NCBI RefSeq assembly: GCF_946476835.1
Contig: NZ_CAMKWA010000004.1
Coordinates: 109,920-173,919, forward strand
Source of the DNA: an uncultured Neokomagataea sp.
GTDB taxonomy: Bacteria > Pseudomonadota > Alphaproteobacteria > Acetobacterales > Acetobacteraceae
DNA length: 64,000 bases
Direction of reading: 5' to 3'
The position numbers and the translations under genes were made by a program. Below the pieces are notes generated by a model, which was not told where the DNA came from, did not search any database, and saw only the letters and a program-made list of their open reading frames with translations. Below, piece after piece: positions 46,671-55,859 of the stretch (position 1 is its first letter; each line of letters starts with the position of its first letter).

Positions 46671-47567
46671 TTAATGGCAGGCAGCACGACCACGGAACGT
46701 TGCCATAGCCGCTTTCACTCGCGCTTCCGGAGACGGAAACTCCGCCTTCAACTTATCCAGCGCCTGACACGCTGAAGCCTTGTCCCCCAATGCGATTAAT
46801 GATGCGGCAACACCGAGCAAAGAGTCCTGCGCTTTAGCTGATTTTGGCATTTTTCCATAAGCATCATAATACGCCACAGCCGAGTCACGGTATTGCTTCT
46901 GCCCCGCCAAAGATTGCGCCAGCAAGAACTGCGCATCCATACGGCCCGGAACAGATTTTGCCGTTTTGACAGCAAAACGCGCATCACTCTCCGCCTCTGT
47001 ATAATGCCCTGCACGCAAAGCCGTATTCCCCAAACGGAGCGCTTCCAAAGCAGTCTTTGGCGTCGCGTCCGATGCTGGCGCGGCCTCTGCTTTTGGCGCT
47101 GTCGCAGCAGAAGACACAGCACCAGACGCCGCGCCCGCCACAGCGCCGCTTGCAGCCCCAGCACCATTCTGAGCCGCAAACTGCATATCTGAAATCTGTT
47201 TAGAAAGCGTGTCTTGCGTTGTCTTTAGGGTATTAGACAGCTGATCCAATTCACCACGCATCTGGCGATTTTGTTCTTCCAAAGCGGAAACCCGCTGCAA
47301 AAGCTGCGCTGTGAGATCACCATTCACACTCGCGCCCGCCGCAGCACTAGGAACCGCTCCTGACGCCGTTGGGGGAGACAAGGAAGCTACATTTTGCATT
47401 TGCGCCAATTGCTGCCGTAACGCCGCAACCTGATTTTGCAGCGCGATCCCTTCACGTGAGGACATCACATCCCCCGCATCAGGGGCATCCTGCGCCACTG
47501 CCCACGGCGTTGCAGACATCAAAACACCCGCTAACAGCAGCGACCGCCATGAAAAAAACTGAACCAA
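46671..47567 (-). CDS. cpoB: Tol-Pal system coordinator CpoB (YbgF)
   Basis: Periplasmic protein coordinating outer-membrane constriction with peptidoglycan synthesis. 298 aa. A signal peptide (MVQFFSWRSLLLAGVLMSATPWAVAQ) precedes an N-terminal trimeric coiled coil (VSALEEQNRQMRGELDQLSNTLKTTQ region), an Ala/Pro-rich linker, and a C-terminal TPR domain (ALRLGNTALRAGHYTEAE...). The start is a TTG at 47567, because GGAGGGG lies just upstream; a GTG start at 47579 would overlap that site. pal is upstream, tilS downstream. Confidence 0.9.
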   Translation of the reverse strand: MVQFFSWRSLLLAGVLMSATPWAVAQDAPDAGDVMSSREGIALQNQVAALRQQLAQMQNVASLSPPTASGAVPSAAAGASVNGDLTAQLLQRVSALEEQNRQMRGELDQLSNTLKTTQDTLSKQISDMQFAAQNGAGAASGAVAGAASGAVSSAATAPKAEAAPASDATPKTALEALRLGNTALRAGHYTEAESDARFAVKTAKSVPGRMDAQFLLAQSLAGQKQYRDSAVAYYDAYGKMPKSAKAQDSLLGVAASLIALGDKASACQALDKLKAEFPSPEARVKAAMATFRGRAACH

Positions 47568-47570
47568 GAG

Positions 47571-47577
47571 CCCCTCC
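47571..47577 (-). promoter_or_regulatory. Shine-Dalgarno GGAGGGG that points to a TTG start for cpoB
   Basis: The GGAG core lies 6 bases from the TTG at 47565-47567. It supports a non-ATG start. Confidence 0.6.
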
Positions 47578-47667
47578 ACACCACATAGTGTTTCGTCAAA
47601 AGATCATCACAAATAAGAATGCGTAAAAACTGGGCCTAAATCAGGCGCGGAGCAATGCCCTCTCCAC

Positions 47668-47704
47668 AAAAAAAGAGGCCGAGGGATCACTCCCCCAGCC
47701 TCTC
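47668..47704 (-). terminator. Intrinsic terminator of pal
   Basis: On the minus strand a 12-bp stem (GAGGC...GCCTC with GU wobble pairs inside) closes a GTGA loop and is followed by seven T. It separates pal from cpoB, which therefore needs its own promoter or readthrough. Confidence 0.85.
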
Positions 47705-47730
47705 CTTAACGCACGAACGGCGTAAAACGA

Positions 47731-48219
47731 TTACTTAACAGACGTAATCGCGTTACGGTTTTGCGTCCATGACGCATCATCATCACCATCAGCTGTTGGG
47801 CGATCCTTACCGTAAGAGATCGTGCTGATACGCGAAGCGCTCACACCCTTGGCCACCAAATAATCACGTGCGGCATTCGCACGGCGCTGGCCCAGAGCAA
47901 TATTGTACTCTTCCGTGCCACGGTCATCACAGTTACCAGCAAGCTGGATTGTGACCTGTGGGTACTTCGCCAACCAAGCAACTTGCTTATCCAGCGTTGC
48001 ACGTGCTTCGTCCGTCAGCTGAGAATAGTTCAGCGGGAAGAAAACGCGGTCACCCACATTCGCTACCAAGTCAGCTTCGCTGCCTGGAACTGGGCCAGCA
48101 TCCGGCGCAACCGCAGCCGTGTTTGTCGCACCCGTTGCATTACCTGCATTCGTATTGCCATCAGAACACGCAGCGAGAACAAGCGCCAAACCCAGCGCAC
48201 CAAAGACCTTGAACTTCAT
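47731..48219 (-). CDS. pal: Peptidoglycan-associated lipoprotein Pal
   Basis: Outer-membrane lipoprotein that ties the outer membrane to peptidoglycan within Tol-Pal. 162 aa: signal peptide with lipobox LAAC (Cys18), Ala/Gly/Asn-rich linker, and OmpA-like domain with FPLNYSQLTDEARATLDKQ, GNCDDRGTEEYNIALGQRRA and VSASRISTISYGKDRP, including the Asp and Arg that bind diaminopimelate. The start was set at Met15 of the longer frame. Separated from tolB by about 409 bases, so transcribed apart from tolQRAB. Confidence 0.95.
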   Translation of the reverse strand: MKFKVFGALGLALVLAACSDGNTNAGNATGATNTAAVAPDAGPVPGSEADLVANVGDRVFFPLNYSQLTDEARATLDKQVAWLAKYPQVTIQLAGNCDDRGTEEYNIALGQRRANAARDYLVAKGVSASRISTISYGKDRPTADGDDDASWTQNRNAITSVK

Positions 48220-48370
48220 GTTTCTCAAATCCTGAGAGCGACCCCTATAATTAGGAGCCATTAAGAGCGACTAAAATCGCGGAAAGCGGGACCACGTCTC
48301 CCTTCCCTGATAACCCGACTGCAATTCCTGCCGCCGTACTATCCACTGTAAAAAACGTTGGTCACAAACG

Positions 48371-48400
48371 CCCATACTCATGACTCAAATCAACGGTCAA
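48371..48400 (-). promoter_or_regulatory. Possible sigma-70 promoter of pal
   Basis: Minus-strand TTGACC (48395-48400), 18-base spacer, TATGGG (48371-48376), about 150 bases upstream of the pal ATG. The -35 is good and the -10 is weak. Confidence 0.35.
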
Positions 48401-48628
48401 GCACTGTTATTGCGGCAAAACGATTCCCACAGCACATGCTATGCCAAACACATGACACGACGATGAAAATGTCTCTTTATTGTCACAGATTACCCCCTGA
48501 AAACTGCCGTTTTCTGAGCAATCATACAGAATATCATCCGAGTAACATGCACCCACTGCGGAGCAGCTCCGCAGTGGGTCTATAGCGGGTTTTCCTAAAA
48601 GCCCCCACCCAACACCTTAAACGACTCT
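48401..48628. other. Rest of the pal-tolB intergenic gap, with a perfect 13-bp hairpin
   Basis: The only clear structure is ACCCACTGCGGAG/CTCCGCAGTGGGT around CAG (48551-48579), 50 bases beyond the tolB stop and probably its terminator or an mRNA-stabilising hairpin. There is no T-tract on the minus strand. No gene is seen. Confidence 0.6.
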
Positions 48629-49981
48629 TTAACCGTTCAACGGAGACCATGCGGGGTCAGAGGCACCCGTTCCCGTATGCAGCAAGCGCTCATTAAACCC
48701 GGTGATATCAATCGTACCAATCCCGGAGGAGAAACCCGCACCGCCAGCCCCCGAAGCCGTCTGACGGCAGAAGGCCAAAACACGACCATTCGGACAGAAA
48801 GTCGGCGATTCAACCGTGAAACCCTTGGTCAAAATACGCTCACCCGTACCATCCGGGTTCATCACACCAAGCGAGAAGCCACCCCCGCCAATACGCGTAA
48901 ACGCGATCAAGTCACCACGTGGCGACCATACCGGTGATCCATACTGACCCGAACCATACGAAATACGCTTTGCCCCACCACCAGAAGCACTCATGATGTA
49001 AAGCTGCGGACTACCGCCACGGTCTGACGTAAAGACGATCTGCCGCCCATCAGGGCTAAAGCACGGGCTTGTATCAATCGCTCCACCAGAATTAGTCAGC
49101 TGACGCTTCCCGCCAGAGGCCAAATCCACAGCATAAAGGTCTGAACCACTCCCACGCGTAGCAGACAGCACAACCTGCTGCCCATCAGGCGCAAAACGTG
49201 GCGCAAACGAGATACCATCAAACGCACCAAGCACTTGCTGACGGCCAGAACCCAAGTCGAACAAATACACACGCGGGCGGTTATTCGCGTAAGACATGAA
49301 CGCAATTTGATCACGCACCGGATTAAAGCGCGGCGTCAACGTCAGCCACTGCCCACCGCTCAACATACGTTGATTATAACCGTCCTGATCCATCAGAGCG
49401 AGACGCGTGATCTGATGGCGGCGCGGCCCCGTGCGCGCAATATAAGCGATACGAGTATCAAAATACCCCTTCTCACCCAACATGCGCTCATAAATCACAT
49501 CCGCAATAATATGCGCGATGCGCCGCCAGTTCAGTTGAGACGCCGTATACGCCGTGCCCTGCAATTGCTGACCAGCAACCACATCCCACAAACGCATTTC
49601 CACACGCACGCTATCACTGCCAATCGCTTGGCCCGCAACAGCAGCACGGGCGCCCTGTGCCTTCAGCCCAGCAAAGTCAGGCGTTGAACCCGGCGGCACG
49701 CTGCCATCCATCACCTTAAACAAGCCCGTACTGCTCAGATCAGAGGCAATAACCCCCGAAATCTGCGCACCCAGCCCTGCACCAAAGCTCGGCACCACAA
49801 TGGGGATCGGCGCTTGTCGCGCTTGATCCACCGTAATCTCGGCTTCACCCGGTGCCGCGGCACTCTGCGCGAACGCCGCCAATGGAGAGACCATCAGCCC
49901 CCCTGCCGTCGCGGCTAAAACCTTACGGCGGGAGAAAACAGCACTCAGTGTCTCAGCGTCACGATCAGACAGGAAGGACAT
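48629..49981 (-). CDS. tolB: Tol-Pal system beta-propeller protein TolB
   Basis: Periplasmic protein linking Pal to the inner-membrane TolQRA complex. 450 aa. N-terminal alpha/beta domain followed by a six-bladed propeller with repeated blocks such as RFNPVRDQIAFMSY, RFAPDGQQVVLSAT, CFSPDGRQIVFTSDRGG and FCPNGRVLAF. The signal sequence (FSRRKVLAATAGGLMVSPLAAFAQ, starting at about residue 16) has the twin-Arg pattern of Tat substrates, unlike the Sec signal of Escherichia coli TolB. Follows tolA after 19 bases. Confidence 0.95.
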   Translation of the reverse strand: MSFLSDRDAETLSAVFSRRKVLAATAGGLMVSPLAAFAQSAAAPGEAEITVDQARQAPIPIVVPSFGAGLGAQISGVIASDLSSTGLFKVMDGSVPPGSTPDFAGLKAQGARAAVAGQAIGSDSVRVEMRLWDVVAGQQLQGTAYTASQLNWRRIAHIIADVIYERMLGEKGYFDTRIAYIARTGPRRHQITRLALMDQDGYNQRMLSGGQWLTLTPRFNPVRDQIAFMSYANNRPRVYLFDLGSGRQQVLGAFDGISFAPRFAPDGQQVVLSATRGSGSDLYAVDLASGGKRQLTNSGGAIDTSPCFSPDGRQIVFTSDRGGSPQLYIMSASGGGAKRISYGSGQYGSPVWSPRGDLIAFTRIGGGGFSLGVMNPDGTGERILTKGFTVESPTFCPNGRVLAFCRQTASGAGGAGFSSGIGTIDITGFNERLLHTGTGASDPAWSPLNG

Positions 49982-50000
49982 TCAGGTTACCCTTCAAAAA

Positions 50001-50996
50001 TTATGGTCGGAACACAAAACGCAGCTCATGCGTCTTGCCCAACAAGTTTCCAGGAATAGGAAGATGCGCACAGGTCGGGCTTAACACCGCATCCCGTGCC
50101 CGTTCAGCCAACACACGATAAGACGGATCACTCGCCGCACGCGCCGCCGTTTCTGGCGCAAAACGTGCCAAGCGCGCTTCACCCTGCGCATCAATGGTAA
50201 CGATCATATGCGCCGTGAAACTGGCATAGTTCCGAGCTTCCGTATCTTCCGTATAACAACGACGTACGGACGCACCGATAGCCTTCTGATCACCAAGGCT
50301 GAGCGCCTTCGTGATGTCACCATTTGGCACGCCGCCACCATCTGGAGCTCCACCTTGCGGCGGGTTCGCCCGTGCATGTGCCGCGTGGGTCTGCTTTTGA
50401 TCCGCCCGGAAACTATCCAGCGTTGCCAAAAGGGAATGACTATCCGGCTGCGCATTCTTCGTCGGATGATCCTGCGTGATATGCGAGAATTTCGGCGTAT
50501 CAGGCAGCGTATCAACCTTCTGCGTCTGCGGTGATGGCGGTGCCACCATCTTCGACTCTGACGGAGGCGACGGACGCGGCGGCGCAGCAGGCGTTGGGGA
50601 TGGCTCCGGCGTCGTAACTTTCGGCGGCAGCTTCAGCGGCGGAAGCGGCGTTGGCTTACTCTCCGGCGGGGACGGCACAGCTTGCGGCGGTGGAGGCGGC
50701 GGCGGCGGCTCCTCCGTTGGTGCCTTTTCCGGCGGTGTCGGCGCGGGGGGCGCATCATTACGAACCGGAGCAGGCGCAGGGGCTGGCTTCGGTGCCGGAT
50801 GATCCGCTTTTATAGGGTGCGTCGGTGGGCCAGCTTGCTCAAACTGCATCTCAACCGCCGGTGGTTCCGGCGGTTCAGGTGGCTTGGAAAACGGGATCGT
50901 CACCAACAAATACACGATCAGAGCGCCATGCGCCCCAACCGAAGCCAGCAGCGCGCCGCGAAAACGCCGGCGATCCGAGCGGCGGGAAAATGCCAC
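50001..50996 (-). CDS. tolA: TolA-like, proline-rich TonB/TolA energy-transducing protein
   Basis: 331 aa. Single N-terminal membrane segment (about 15-36), a long Pro/Ala/Glu/Lys-rich periplasmic stretch (about 38-170, including a run of eight Pro), and a C-terminal domain with one Cys pair (RRCYTEDTE and SPTCAHLP) like TolA domain III. The Pro-rich spacer replaces the helical Ala/Lys-rich domain II of enteric TolA and resembles TonB. Start is GTG with GAGGAG 8 bases upstream. Position between tolR and tolB supports TolA. Confidence 0.88.
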   Translation of the reverse strand: MAFSRRSDRRRFRGALLASVGAHGALIVYLLVTIPFSKPPEPPEPPAVEMQFEQAGPPTHPIKADHPAPKPAPAPAPVRNDAPPAPTPPEKAPTEEPPPPPPPPQAVPSPPESKPTPLPPLKLPPKVTTPEPSPTPAAPPRPSPPSESKMVAPPSPQTQKVDTLPDTPKFSHITQDHPTKNAQPDSHSLLATLDSFRADQKQTHAAHARANPPQGGAPDGGGVPNGDITKALSLGDQKAIGASVRRCYTEDTEARNYASFTAHMIVTIDAQGEARLARFAPETAARAASDPSYRVLAERARDAVLSPTCAHLPIPGNLLGKTHELRFVFRP

Positions 50997-51010
50997 CAGC
51001 GAGGCTCCTC

Positions 51011-51451
51011 TTAAGGCCCGCTCTGCGGCTGCTGAGCCAACAACGCCACATGCGTAAAGCCGCCAGACGTAATTTGCCCCATGACCTGCATGACACGGCC
51101 ATAATCAATATGCGCATCACCCCGCACAAAAATACGATGATTGGGGTCATCTTGCGCCAACGTCTTCAACTGGGCCACCAACTGATCGGCAGACACAGCA
51201 TCATCACCCAAATAGATCGAACCATCCCCACGGAGAGAAACCGTAATCGGCTTCGTGTCCGCATTAACAGGGCTCGCATCCGTCTTGGGCAAATCGACAT
51301 TGACGCCACTAGTCATCATCGGTGCCGTCACCATGAAAATGATGAGCAGCACCAGCATGACGTCCACCAAAGGCGTGACGTTAATTTCAGATGACGCGCG
51401 ATTCCGCCTCCGGCCTCCTCTGCGCGCACCTCCTCCTGCGGACATGCCCAT
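51011..51451 (-). CDS. tolR: Biopolymer transport protein TolR/ExbD
   Basis: 146 aa. One membrane segment with the proton-carrying Asp in INVTPLVDVMLVLLIIFMVT, then a periplasmic domain (TSGVNVDLPKTD, VSLRGDGSIYLGDD, VRGDAHIDYGRVMQVM). Works with TolQ to use the proton motive force. Gly/Arg-rich N-terminus. It begins 3 bases after the tolQ stop; Met3 is an alternative start. Confidence 0.94.
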   Translation of the reverse strand: MGMSAGGGARRGGRRRNRASSEINVTPLVDVMLVLLIIFMVTAPMMTSGVNVDLPKTDASPVNADTKPITVSLRGDGSIYLGDDAVSADQLVAQLKTLAQDDPNHRIFVRGDAHIDYGRVMQVMGQITSGGFTHVALLAQQPQSGP

Positions 51452-51454
51452 AGT

Positions 51455-52186
51455 TCAGCTCTTCCCTTCTGAACGCTCTTCAGACTGGCGGGAGAGAATG
51501 GCCGCGAATTCCGTGCCAAACGCATCCATGCGGTCTGAAAAACGATCTAGAGCCGCACCCGTCACGTTATAGGCTACATATGCAGGAATCGCCGTTACCA
51601 AGCCGATAGCCGTTGCAAACAGCGCCTCAGAAATACCGGGGGCAACAACGGAAAGATTCGTGTTGTGCATCGCTGCAATGGACCCAAAGGCATGCATAAT
51701 GCCCCATACCGTCCCGAATAGACCGACAAATGGCGCCACTGGGCCAATGGTCGCCAAGAATACAAGACGCGCACCCAGACGGTCATTCTCACGACCAACC
51801 GTAATGCTAATCGCACGGTCAACACGGTCTTTCACGCCACCATGCACCAAATCAATGCCGGTAATACGCGCAGAACGGCGCCATTCCCCCATAGCCGCAC
51901 CAAAAACAGCCGCTAGAGGGTGCGTCGGGCGTGCACCATCAGATTCGTACAGTTCGTCTAAAGAACCACCGGACCAAAAACGGTCTTCAAAGGCCGTGGC
52001 CTCACGGTTCACACGACGCAGCAAGAAAAACTTCTCTGCAATAATCGCCCAGACACCGGCGCTGCACAGGATCAGCCCGATCATCACCAATTTGACGACG
52101 ATGGAAGCGTGCAGAAACAAGTCTAACGGCGATAGTCCAGCCGCATTGACCGCTCCCAGCGCGCTCGAAGTCACGTCATGATCCAC
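51455..52186 (-). CDS. tolQ: Proton channel protein TolQ/ExbB
   Basis: 243 aa with three membrane segments (around 25-45, 145-165, 180-200). Conserved GPVAPFVGLFGTVWGIMHAF and EALFATAIGLVTAIPAYVAYN. GTG at 52186 is chosen as start because AGGAG lies 6 bases upstream; the longer frame from 52243 (also GTG) adds 19 polar residues not typical of the family. Part of ybgC-tolQ-tolR-tolA-tolB. Confidence 0.94.
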   Translation of the reverse strand: MDHDVTSSALGAVNAAGLSPLDLFLHASIVVKLVMIGLILCSAGVWAIIAEKFFLLRRVNREATAFEDRFWSGGSLDELYESDGARPTHPLAAVFGAAMGEWRRSARITGIDLVHGGVKDRVDRAISITVGRENDRLGARLVFLATIGPVAPFVGLFGTVWGIMHAFGSIAAMHNTNLSVVAPGISEALFATAIGLVTAIPAYVAYNVTGAALDRFSDRMDAFGTEFAAILSRQSEERSEGKS

Positions 52187-52192
52187 AATATT

Positions 52193-52197
52193 CTCCT
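52193..52197 (-). promoter_or_regulatory. Shine-Dalgarno AGGAG fixing the GTG start of tolQ
   Basis: AGGAG with a 6-base spacer before the GTG at 52184-52186; it lies inside the longer frame, arguing against the GTG at 52243. Confidence 0.7.
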
Positions 52198-52267
52198 GTC
52201 CTGATCCGGCATTATTTTTACGGGTCAGAACCTTCCATGACACTTAAGACGGAAACAGAAAAGTGGG

Positions 52268-52693
52268 TCAGTGCTCTCCCGCTTCCAATTTTCGTATAGC
52301 GTCACACCAATGTGGCGGAATTCGAGCAGGTTTCAGCGTATCCATTTCAATACACGCCAATTCTACATCCAAAATAACCGCTTGCTCTTCCAAGCGTTCC
52401 GCATTGCGGATTGTCTGCTGTAGCTTCAACCGCGCTGGCGTCAACGCGACCAAAGCCGTCTCCACTTCCATCACGTCTTCCAAACGTAAAGGCGTGCGAT
52501 AACGCACCCCAACCTGCCGAACGACGAATCCAATTCCATCCGATTTCAGCAAATCCGTCACGGCCGCATTGGCCGAGCGCATGGCTTCACTCCGGGCACG
52601 CTCCGCAAAAGCCAGATAACGGGCATGATAAACAATCCCCCCGGCATCCGTATCTTCGTAATACACGCGAAACTGGATTTTATGCGTCGCCAT
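52268..52693 (-). CDS. ybgC: Tol-Pal-associated acyl-CoA thioesterase YbgC
   Basis: 141-aa hotdog-fold thioesterase. 4-hydroxybenzoyl-CoA-thioesterase motif with catalytic Asp in YYEDTDAGGIVYHARYLAFAER. Acts on acyl-CoA or acyl-ACP and is tied to phospholipid metabolism in the Tol-Pal cluster. First gene of the tol operon; tolQ starts about 82 bases downstream. Confidence 0.93.
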   Translation of the reverse strand: MATHKIQFRVYYEDTDAGGIVYHARYLAFAERARSEAMRSANAAVTDLLKSDGIGFVVRQVGVRYRTPLRLEDVMEVETALVALTPARLKLQQTIRNAERLEEQAVILDVELACIEMDTLKPARIPPHWCDAIRKLEAGEH

Positions 52694-52758
52694 CGGATTA
52701 CTCCGTCACAGATTAAATAATGATCGTTTTCTGGATTTACTGCGTGAGAGGTTTGACT

Positions 52759-52882
52759 GTTCTTTTTTGCAAAAAAGAACCAAAAAAACTCTTATCCATT
52801 AGGGGCCGAAGCCTTGTAACCAACACCGCACCCCAGCTTGAAAAAGTCTTTTTGCTTCTTTTTCTTCAGAAAAAGAAGCCCC
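52759..52882. repeat. MITE-like inverted pair of AT-rich hairpins between ybgC and ruvB
   Basis: Left arm: a perfect 22-base palindrome (52759-52780, centre TTTTGCAAAA) followed by CAAAAAAACTC. Right arm, read on the minus strand: an 11-bp palindrome CTTCTTTTTCT/AGAAAAAGAAG around GA (52855-52878) followed by CAAAAAGACTTTTTC. The two arms are similar and in opposite orientation, about 60 bases apart. The right arm matches the element at 43081-43117. Function unknown; it may also terminate ybgC-opposed or ruvB-side transcription. Confidence 0.5.
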
Positions 52883-52892
52883 CCTCACCCGA

Positions 52893-53954
52893 TCAAACGT
52901 CAGAAGAAGTGTGGTCCAAAGGCGATAACAGATCAACCGCATCTGACGGCGCATGCCCTTCCGGTGGTGTCAGCCCCAAATGCTTCCAACCGGGCGCACC
53001 CAACATACGGCCGCGCGCTGTCCGCAGCACCATGCCTTCCTGAATTAAATACGGCTCGATCACATCTTCCAGCGTGTCCCGTGCTTCCGCCAAACCAGCC
53101 GCAACAGTTTCCACACCGACCGGACCACCACGATGATGCTCAGCGATTCGCATCAAATACCGTCGGTCCATCGCGTCCAAACCGCGCGCATCCACTTCCA
53201 AACGCGACAAAGCAGCATCCGCCAACGCACGATCAATCACCGGCTTACCCGCAACAAGCGCAAAGTCACGCACACGCCGCAACAAACGCCCTGCAATACG
53301 CGGCGTCCCACGGGAACGCAGAGCAATTTCTTCCGCGGCCTCATGCTGAAGCTGCATGCCCAACTTCAACGCACCACGAGAGACAATAGCCCGCAATTCA
53401 TCCGGCGTATAAAAGACCAAGCGCAACGGAATACCAAAACGATCACGCAATGGCGTTGCCAGAAGCCCCGCCCGCGTCGTCGCTGCCACCAGCGTAAAGG
53501 GCGCAAGATCAATACGAACCGACCGCGCCGCCGGACCATCCCCAATGATGAGATCCAACTGAAAATCTTCCATCGCAGGATAAAGAATTTCTTCAATCGC
53601 GGGCTGAAGGCGATGGATTTCATCAATGAACAACACATCACGCGGCTGAAGATTGGTGAGAATCGCCGCTAAATCCCCCGCGCGCTGAATCACTGGCCCA
53701 GACGTCGCACGGAACCCCACCCCCAACTCACGCGACACAATCTGCGCCAACGTCGTCTTACCAAGGCCCGGAGGGCCATGCAGCAACACATGATCCAACG
53801 CCTCACCACGCGCCCGCGCGGCTTCTATGAAGACCGAAAGGTTTTCACGGCTCGCCTTCTGCCCGGTAAAATCCGCAAGGCTTTCAGGCCGTATTCCACC
53901 CTCATTAAGATCATCCGGCTGCTTAGCTGCATCGGTCGGGCGCATATCGCTCAT
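52893..53954 (-). CDS. ruvB: Holliday junction branch migration helicase RuvB
   Basis: 353 aa AAA+ motor that drives branch migration with RuvA. Walker [12 protein letters not shown] at about 58-68, Walker [11 protein letters not shown], sensor 1 AATTRAG with [12 protein letters not shown], and the C-terminal winged helix ([11 protein letters not shown], then [17 protein letters not shown]). Start overlaps the ruvA stop by 4 bases. Last gene of yebC-ruvC-ruvA-ruvB. Confidence 0.97.
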   Translation of the reverse strand: MSDMRPTDAAKQPDDLNEGGIRPESLADFTGQKASRENLSVFIEAARARGEALDHVLLHGPPGLGKTTLAQIVSRELGVGFRATSGPVIQRAGDLAAILTNLQPRDVLFIDEIHRLQPAIEEILYPAMEDFQLDLIIGDGPAARSVRIDLAPFTLVAATTRAGLLATPLRDRFGIPLRLVFYTPDELRAIVSRGALKLGMQLQHEAAEEIALRSRGTPRIAGRLLRRVRDFALVAGKPVIDRALADAALSRLEVDARGLDAMDRRYLMRIAEHHRGGPVGVETVAAGLAEARDTLEDVIEPYLIQEGMVLRTARGRMLGAPGWKHLGLTPPEGHAPSDAVDLLSPLDHTSSDV

Positions 53955-54565
53955 CGTGCCAAATCCTTAAGGCTCAACCGAATCACAAGATCCAAACTCG
54001 CACCGTCATGCTCGGCCAAAACTTTCTTCACCACAGGCCATGCCTCAGCACGGCGAAAACCGAGGCCAGCGAGCGCTAAGAGCGCATCACCCTCCAGCCC
54101 CGTTTCCGCAGCGGGGGTCACAACACCGCCAGAGGCTGCAATCGTCGCGGCCCCGACCGGCATTTTCGCAATTTTGTTCTTAAGCTCGCTCAAAATACGG
54201 TCTGCCAAGCGCGGCCCGACACCCGCCGCACGGGTTAAAGATCCACGGTCCCCGGCATTAATCGCCAAAAACAAATCCCCTGGCGCATTCGAAGACAAAA
54301 TTGCCAAAGCAACCTTCGCTCCAACGCCCTGCACCGTGGTCAGCAAACGGAACCACTCTTGCTCTTCAGTAGTCGCAAAACCATAAAGCAAAATGGCATC
54401 TTCACGTACCACCGTCTCAATCAGAAACCGCGCCACTGAAGGCGGCATCGGCACCGAAGCCAACGTCCGCGTTGAGGCCGAAACCACATACCCCACACCG
54501 TTCACATCCACGATGCAGCGTTCACCCTCAATCTGGCCAACAAGCCCGGTTAACTGACCGATCAC
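53951..54565 (-). CDS. ruvA: Holliday junction DNA-binding protein RuvA
   Basis: 204 aa. OB-fold N-terminal domain ([26 protein letters not shown]), tandem helix-hairpin-helix motifs ([19 protein letters not shown] and [16 protein letters not shown]) and a C-terminal RuvB-binding domain ([17 protein letters not shown]). Starts at GTG overlapping the ruvC stop (GTGA), with GGGAGG 8 bases upstream. Confidence 0.96.
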   Translation of the reverse strand: MIGQLTGLVGQIEGERCIVDVNGVGYVVSASTRTLASVPMPPSVARFLIETVVREDAILLYGFATTEEQEWFRLLTTVQGVGAKVALAILSSNAPGDLFLAINAGDRGSLTRAAGVGPRLADRILSELKNKIAKMPVGAATIAASGGVVTPAAETGLEGDALLALAGLGFRRAEAWPVVKKVLAEHDGASLDLVIRLSLKDLAR

Positions 54566-55068
54566 GCCATCCGCCTCCCTTGCGCCACCTGCAATGCACT
54601 AGCCCGATGATGCGCATGGCAAATCGCCACGGCCAACGCGTCCGAAGCATCGGCTTTATAAATTTCTGCGCCCGGCAAAAGGCGCTTAATCATCATCGTG
54701 ACCTGCTCTTTACTCGCAGACCCCGTGCCCACCACAGATTTTTTAACCTTCATGGCCCCATATTCGGCCACAGGTAGCCCTTCATAGGCCGGGGTCAAAA
54801 GCGCAACACCACGCGCATAACCCAGCTTCAGCGTCGAAGCCCCATTTCGGTTAACATAGGTTTCTTCTACCGCAGCTTCCGCTGGGGCATATTCTCGGAT
54901 CAATGCCTGCAAACGCCCATGCAGCTCACACAAACGCAGCGGCACCGATTCCGCGCCATCCGTACCAATCACGCCGGACGCCACATGACGCAGACGGTTC
55001 CCGTCCACATCAATAATACCCCAGCCCATAAAGCGTAGGCCGGGGTCGATCCCCATAATGCGGATCAA
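54562..55068 (-). CDS. ruvC: Holliday junction resolvase RuvC
   Basis: 168 aa. RNase H-like nuclease that cuts Holliday junctions. Acidic catalytic residues in [12 protein letters not shown] (Asp), [13 protein letters not shown] (Glu) and [16 protein letters not shown] (two Asp). Start taken as the TTG at 55068, which overlaps the yebC stop (TTGA) and gives the usual 4 residues before the first catalytic Asp region; an ATG at 55056 is the alternative. Confidence 0.95.
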   Translation of the reverse strand: MIRIMGIDPGLRFMGWGIIDVDGNRLRHVASGVIGTDGAESVPLRLCELHGRLQALIREYAPAEAAVEETYVNRNGASTLKLGYARGVALLTPAYEGLPVAEYGAMKVKKSVVGTGSASKEQVTMMIKRLLPGAEIYKADASDALAVAICHAHHRASALQVAQGRRMA

Positions 55069-55814
55069 GCGGAGAGCGCCTCTGCCACATCATCCGGCAG
55101 GTCAAAGTTGGCATACACCGCCTGAACGTCATCATTATCGTCCAGCACATCGATCAACTTCAGAACGCTGCGTGCCTTTTCTTCATCCAAAGAGATGGTG
55201 TTTTCTGGACGCCAATCCAGCTTAGCTGATTTCGGCTCACCAAAACGCGCTTCCAGCGCATCACGGACCGCGAACAAATCTTCCATGGCACAGGTCACTT
55301 CATGACCTTCGTCCGTCGTGACGGCATTATCTGCGCCTGCTTCAATCGCCGCTTCCAGCATATCATCTTCAGACGCCACATCCTTGGCATAGGATACAAC
55401 GCCCAAACGCTGGAACATGAAGGATACCGAGTTCGATTCCCCCATAGACCCGCCATGCTTTGAGAACGCCGCACGCACTTCACCCGCCGTCCGGTTGCGA
55501 TTATCCGTCAAACCCTCAACGATGATCGCAACACCAGCTGGGCCATAGCCCTCGTAGCGGACTTCTACGTAGTCCTCACCACCTGCTGCACCCGATGCCT
55601 TCTTGATCGCACGCTCAACGTTATCTTTCGGCATATTGACTTCACGTGCCGCAGAAAGAGCCGCACGCAAACGCGGGTTGGACGATGGGTCAGGCAGGCC
55701 CGAACGCACAGCAACCGTAATTTCACGCAGAACCTTAGCAAATTGCTTGGCACGTTTTGCGTCCTGCGCACCCTTACGGTGCATGATGTTCTTAAATTGT
55801 GAATGACCAGCCAT
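55065..55814 (-). CDS. yebC: YebC/PmpR-family regulatory protein
   Basis: 249 aa. Conserved N-terminus [23 protein letters not shown] (the family usually has HSKWANI), GRxPP-like region [18 protein letters not shown] and C-terminal [20 protein letters not shown]. Family members act as transcription or translation factors, recently linked to polyproline translation. First gene of the yebC-ruvCAB unit; several hairpins lie upstream. Confidence 0.95.
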   Translation of the reverse strand: MAGHSQFKNIMHRKGAQDAKRAKQFAKVLREITVAVRSGLPDPSSNPRLRAALSAAREVNMPKDNVERAIKKASGAAGGEDYVEVRYEGYGPAGVAIIVEGLTDNRNRTAGEVRAAFSKHGGSMGESNSVSFMFQRLGVVSYAKDVASEDDMLEAAIEAGADNAVTTDEGHEVTCAMEDLFAVRDALEARFGEPKSAKLDWRPENTISLDEEKARSVLKLIDVLDDNDDVQAVYANFDLPDDVAEALSA

Positions 55815-55859
55815 GCCTGCCTGTTCCCTCTCATGCGGAGGTGAGACCGGGTCTAACCC

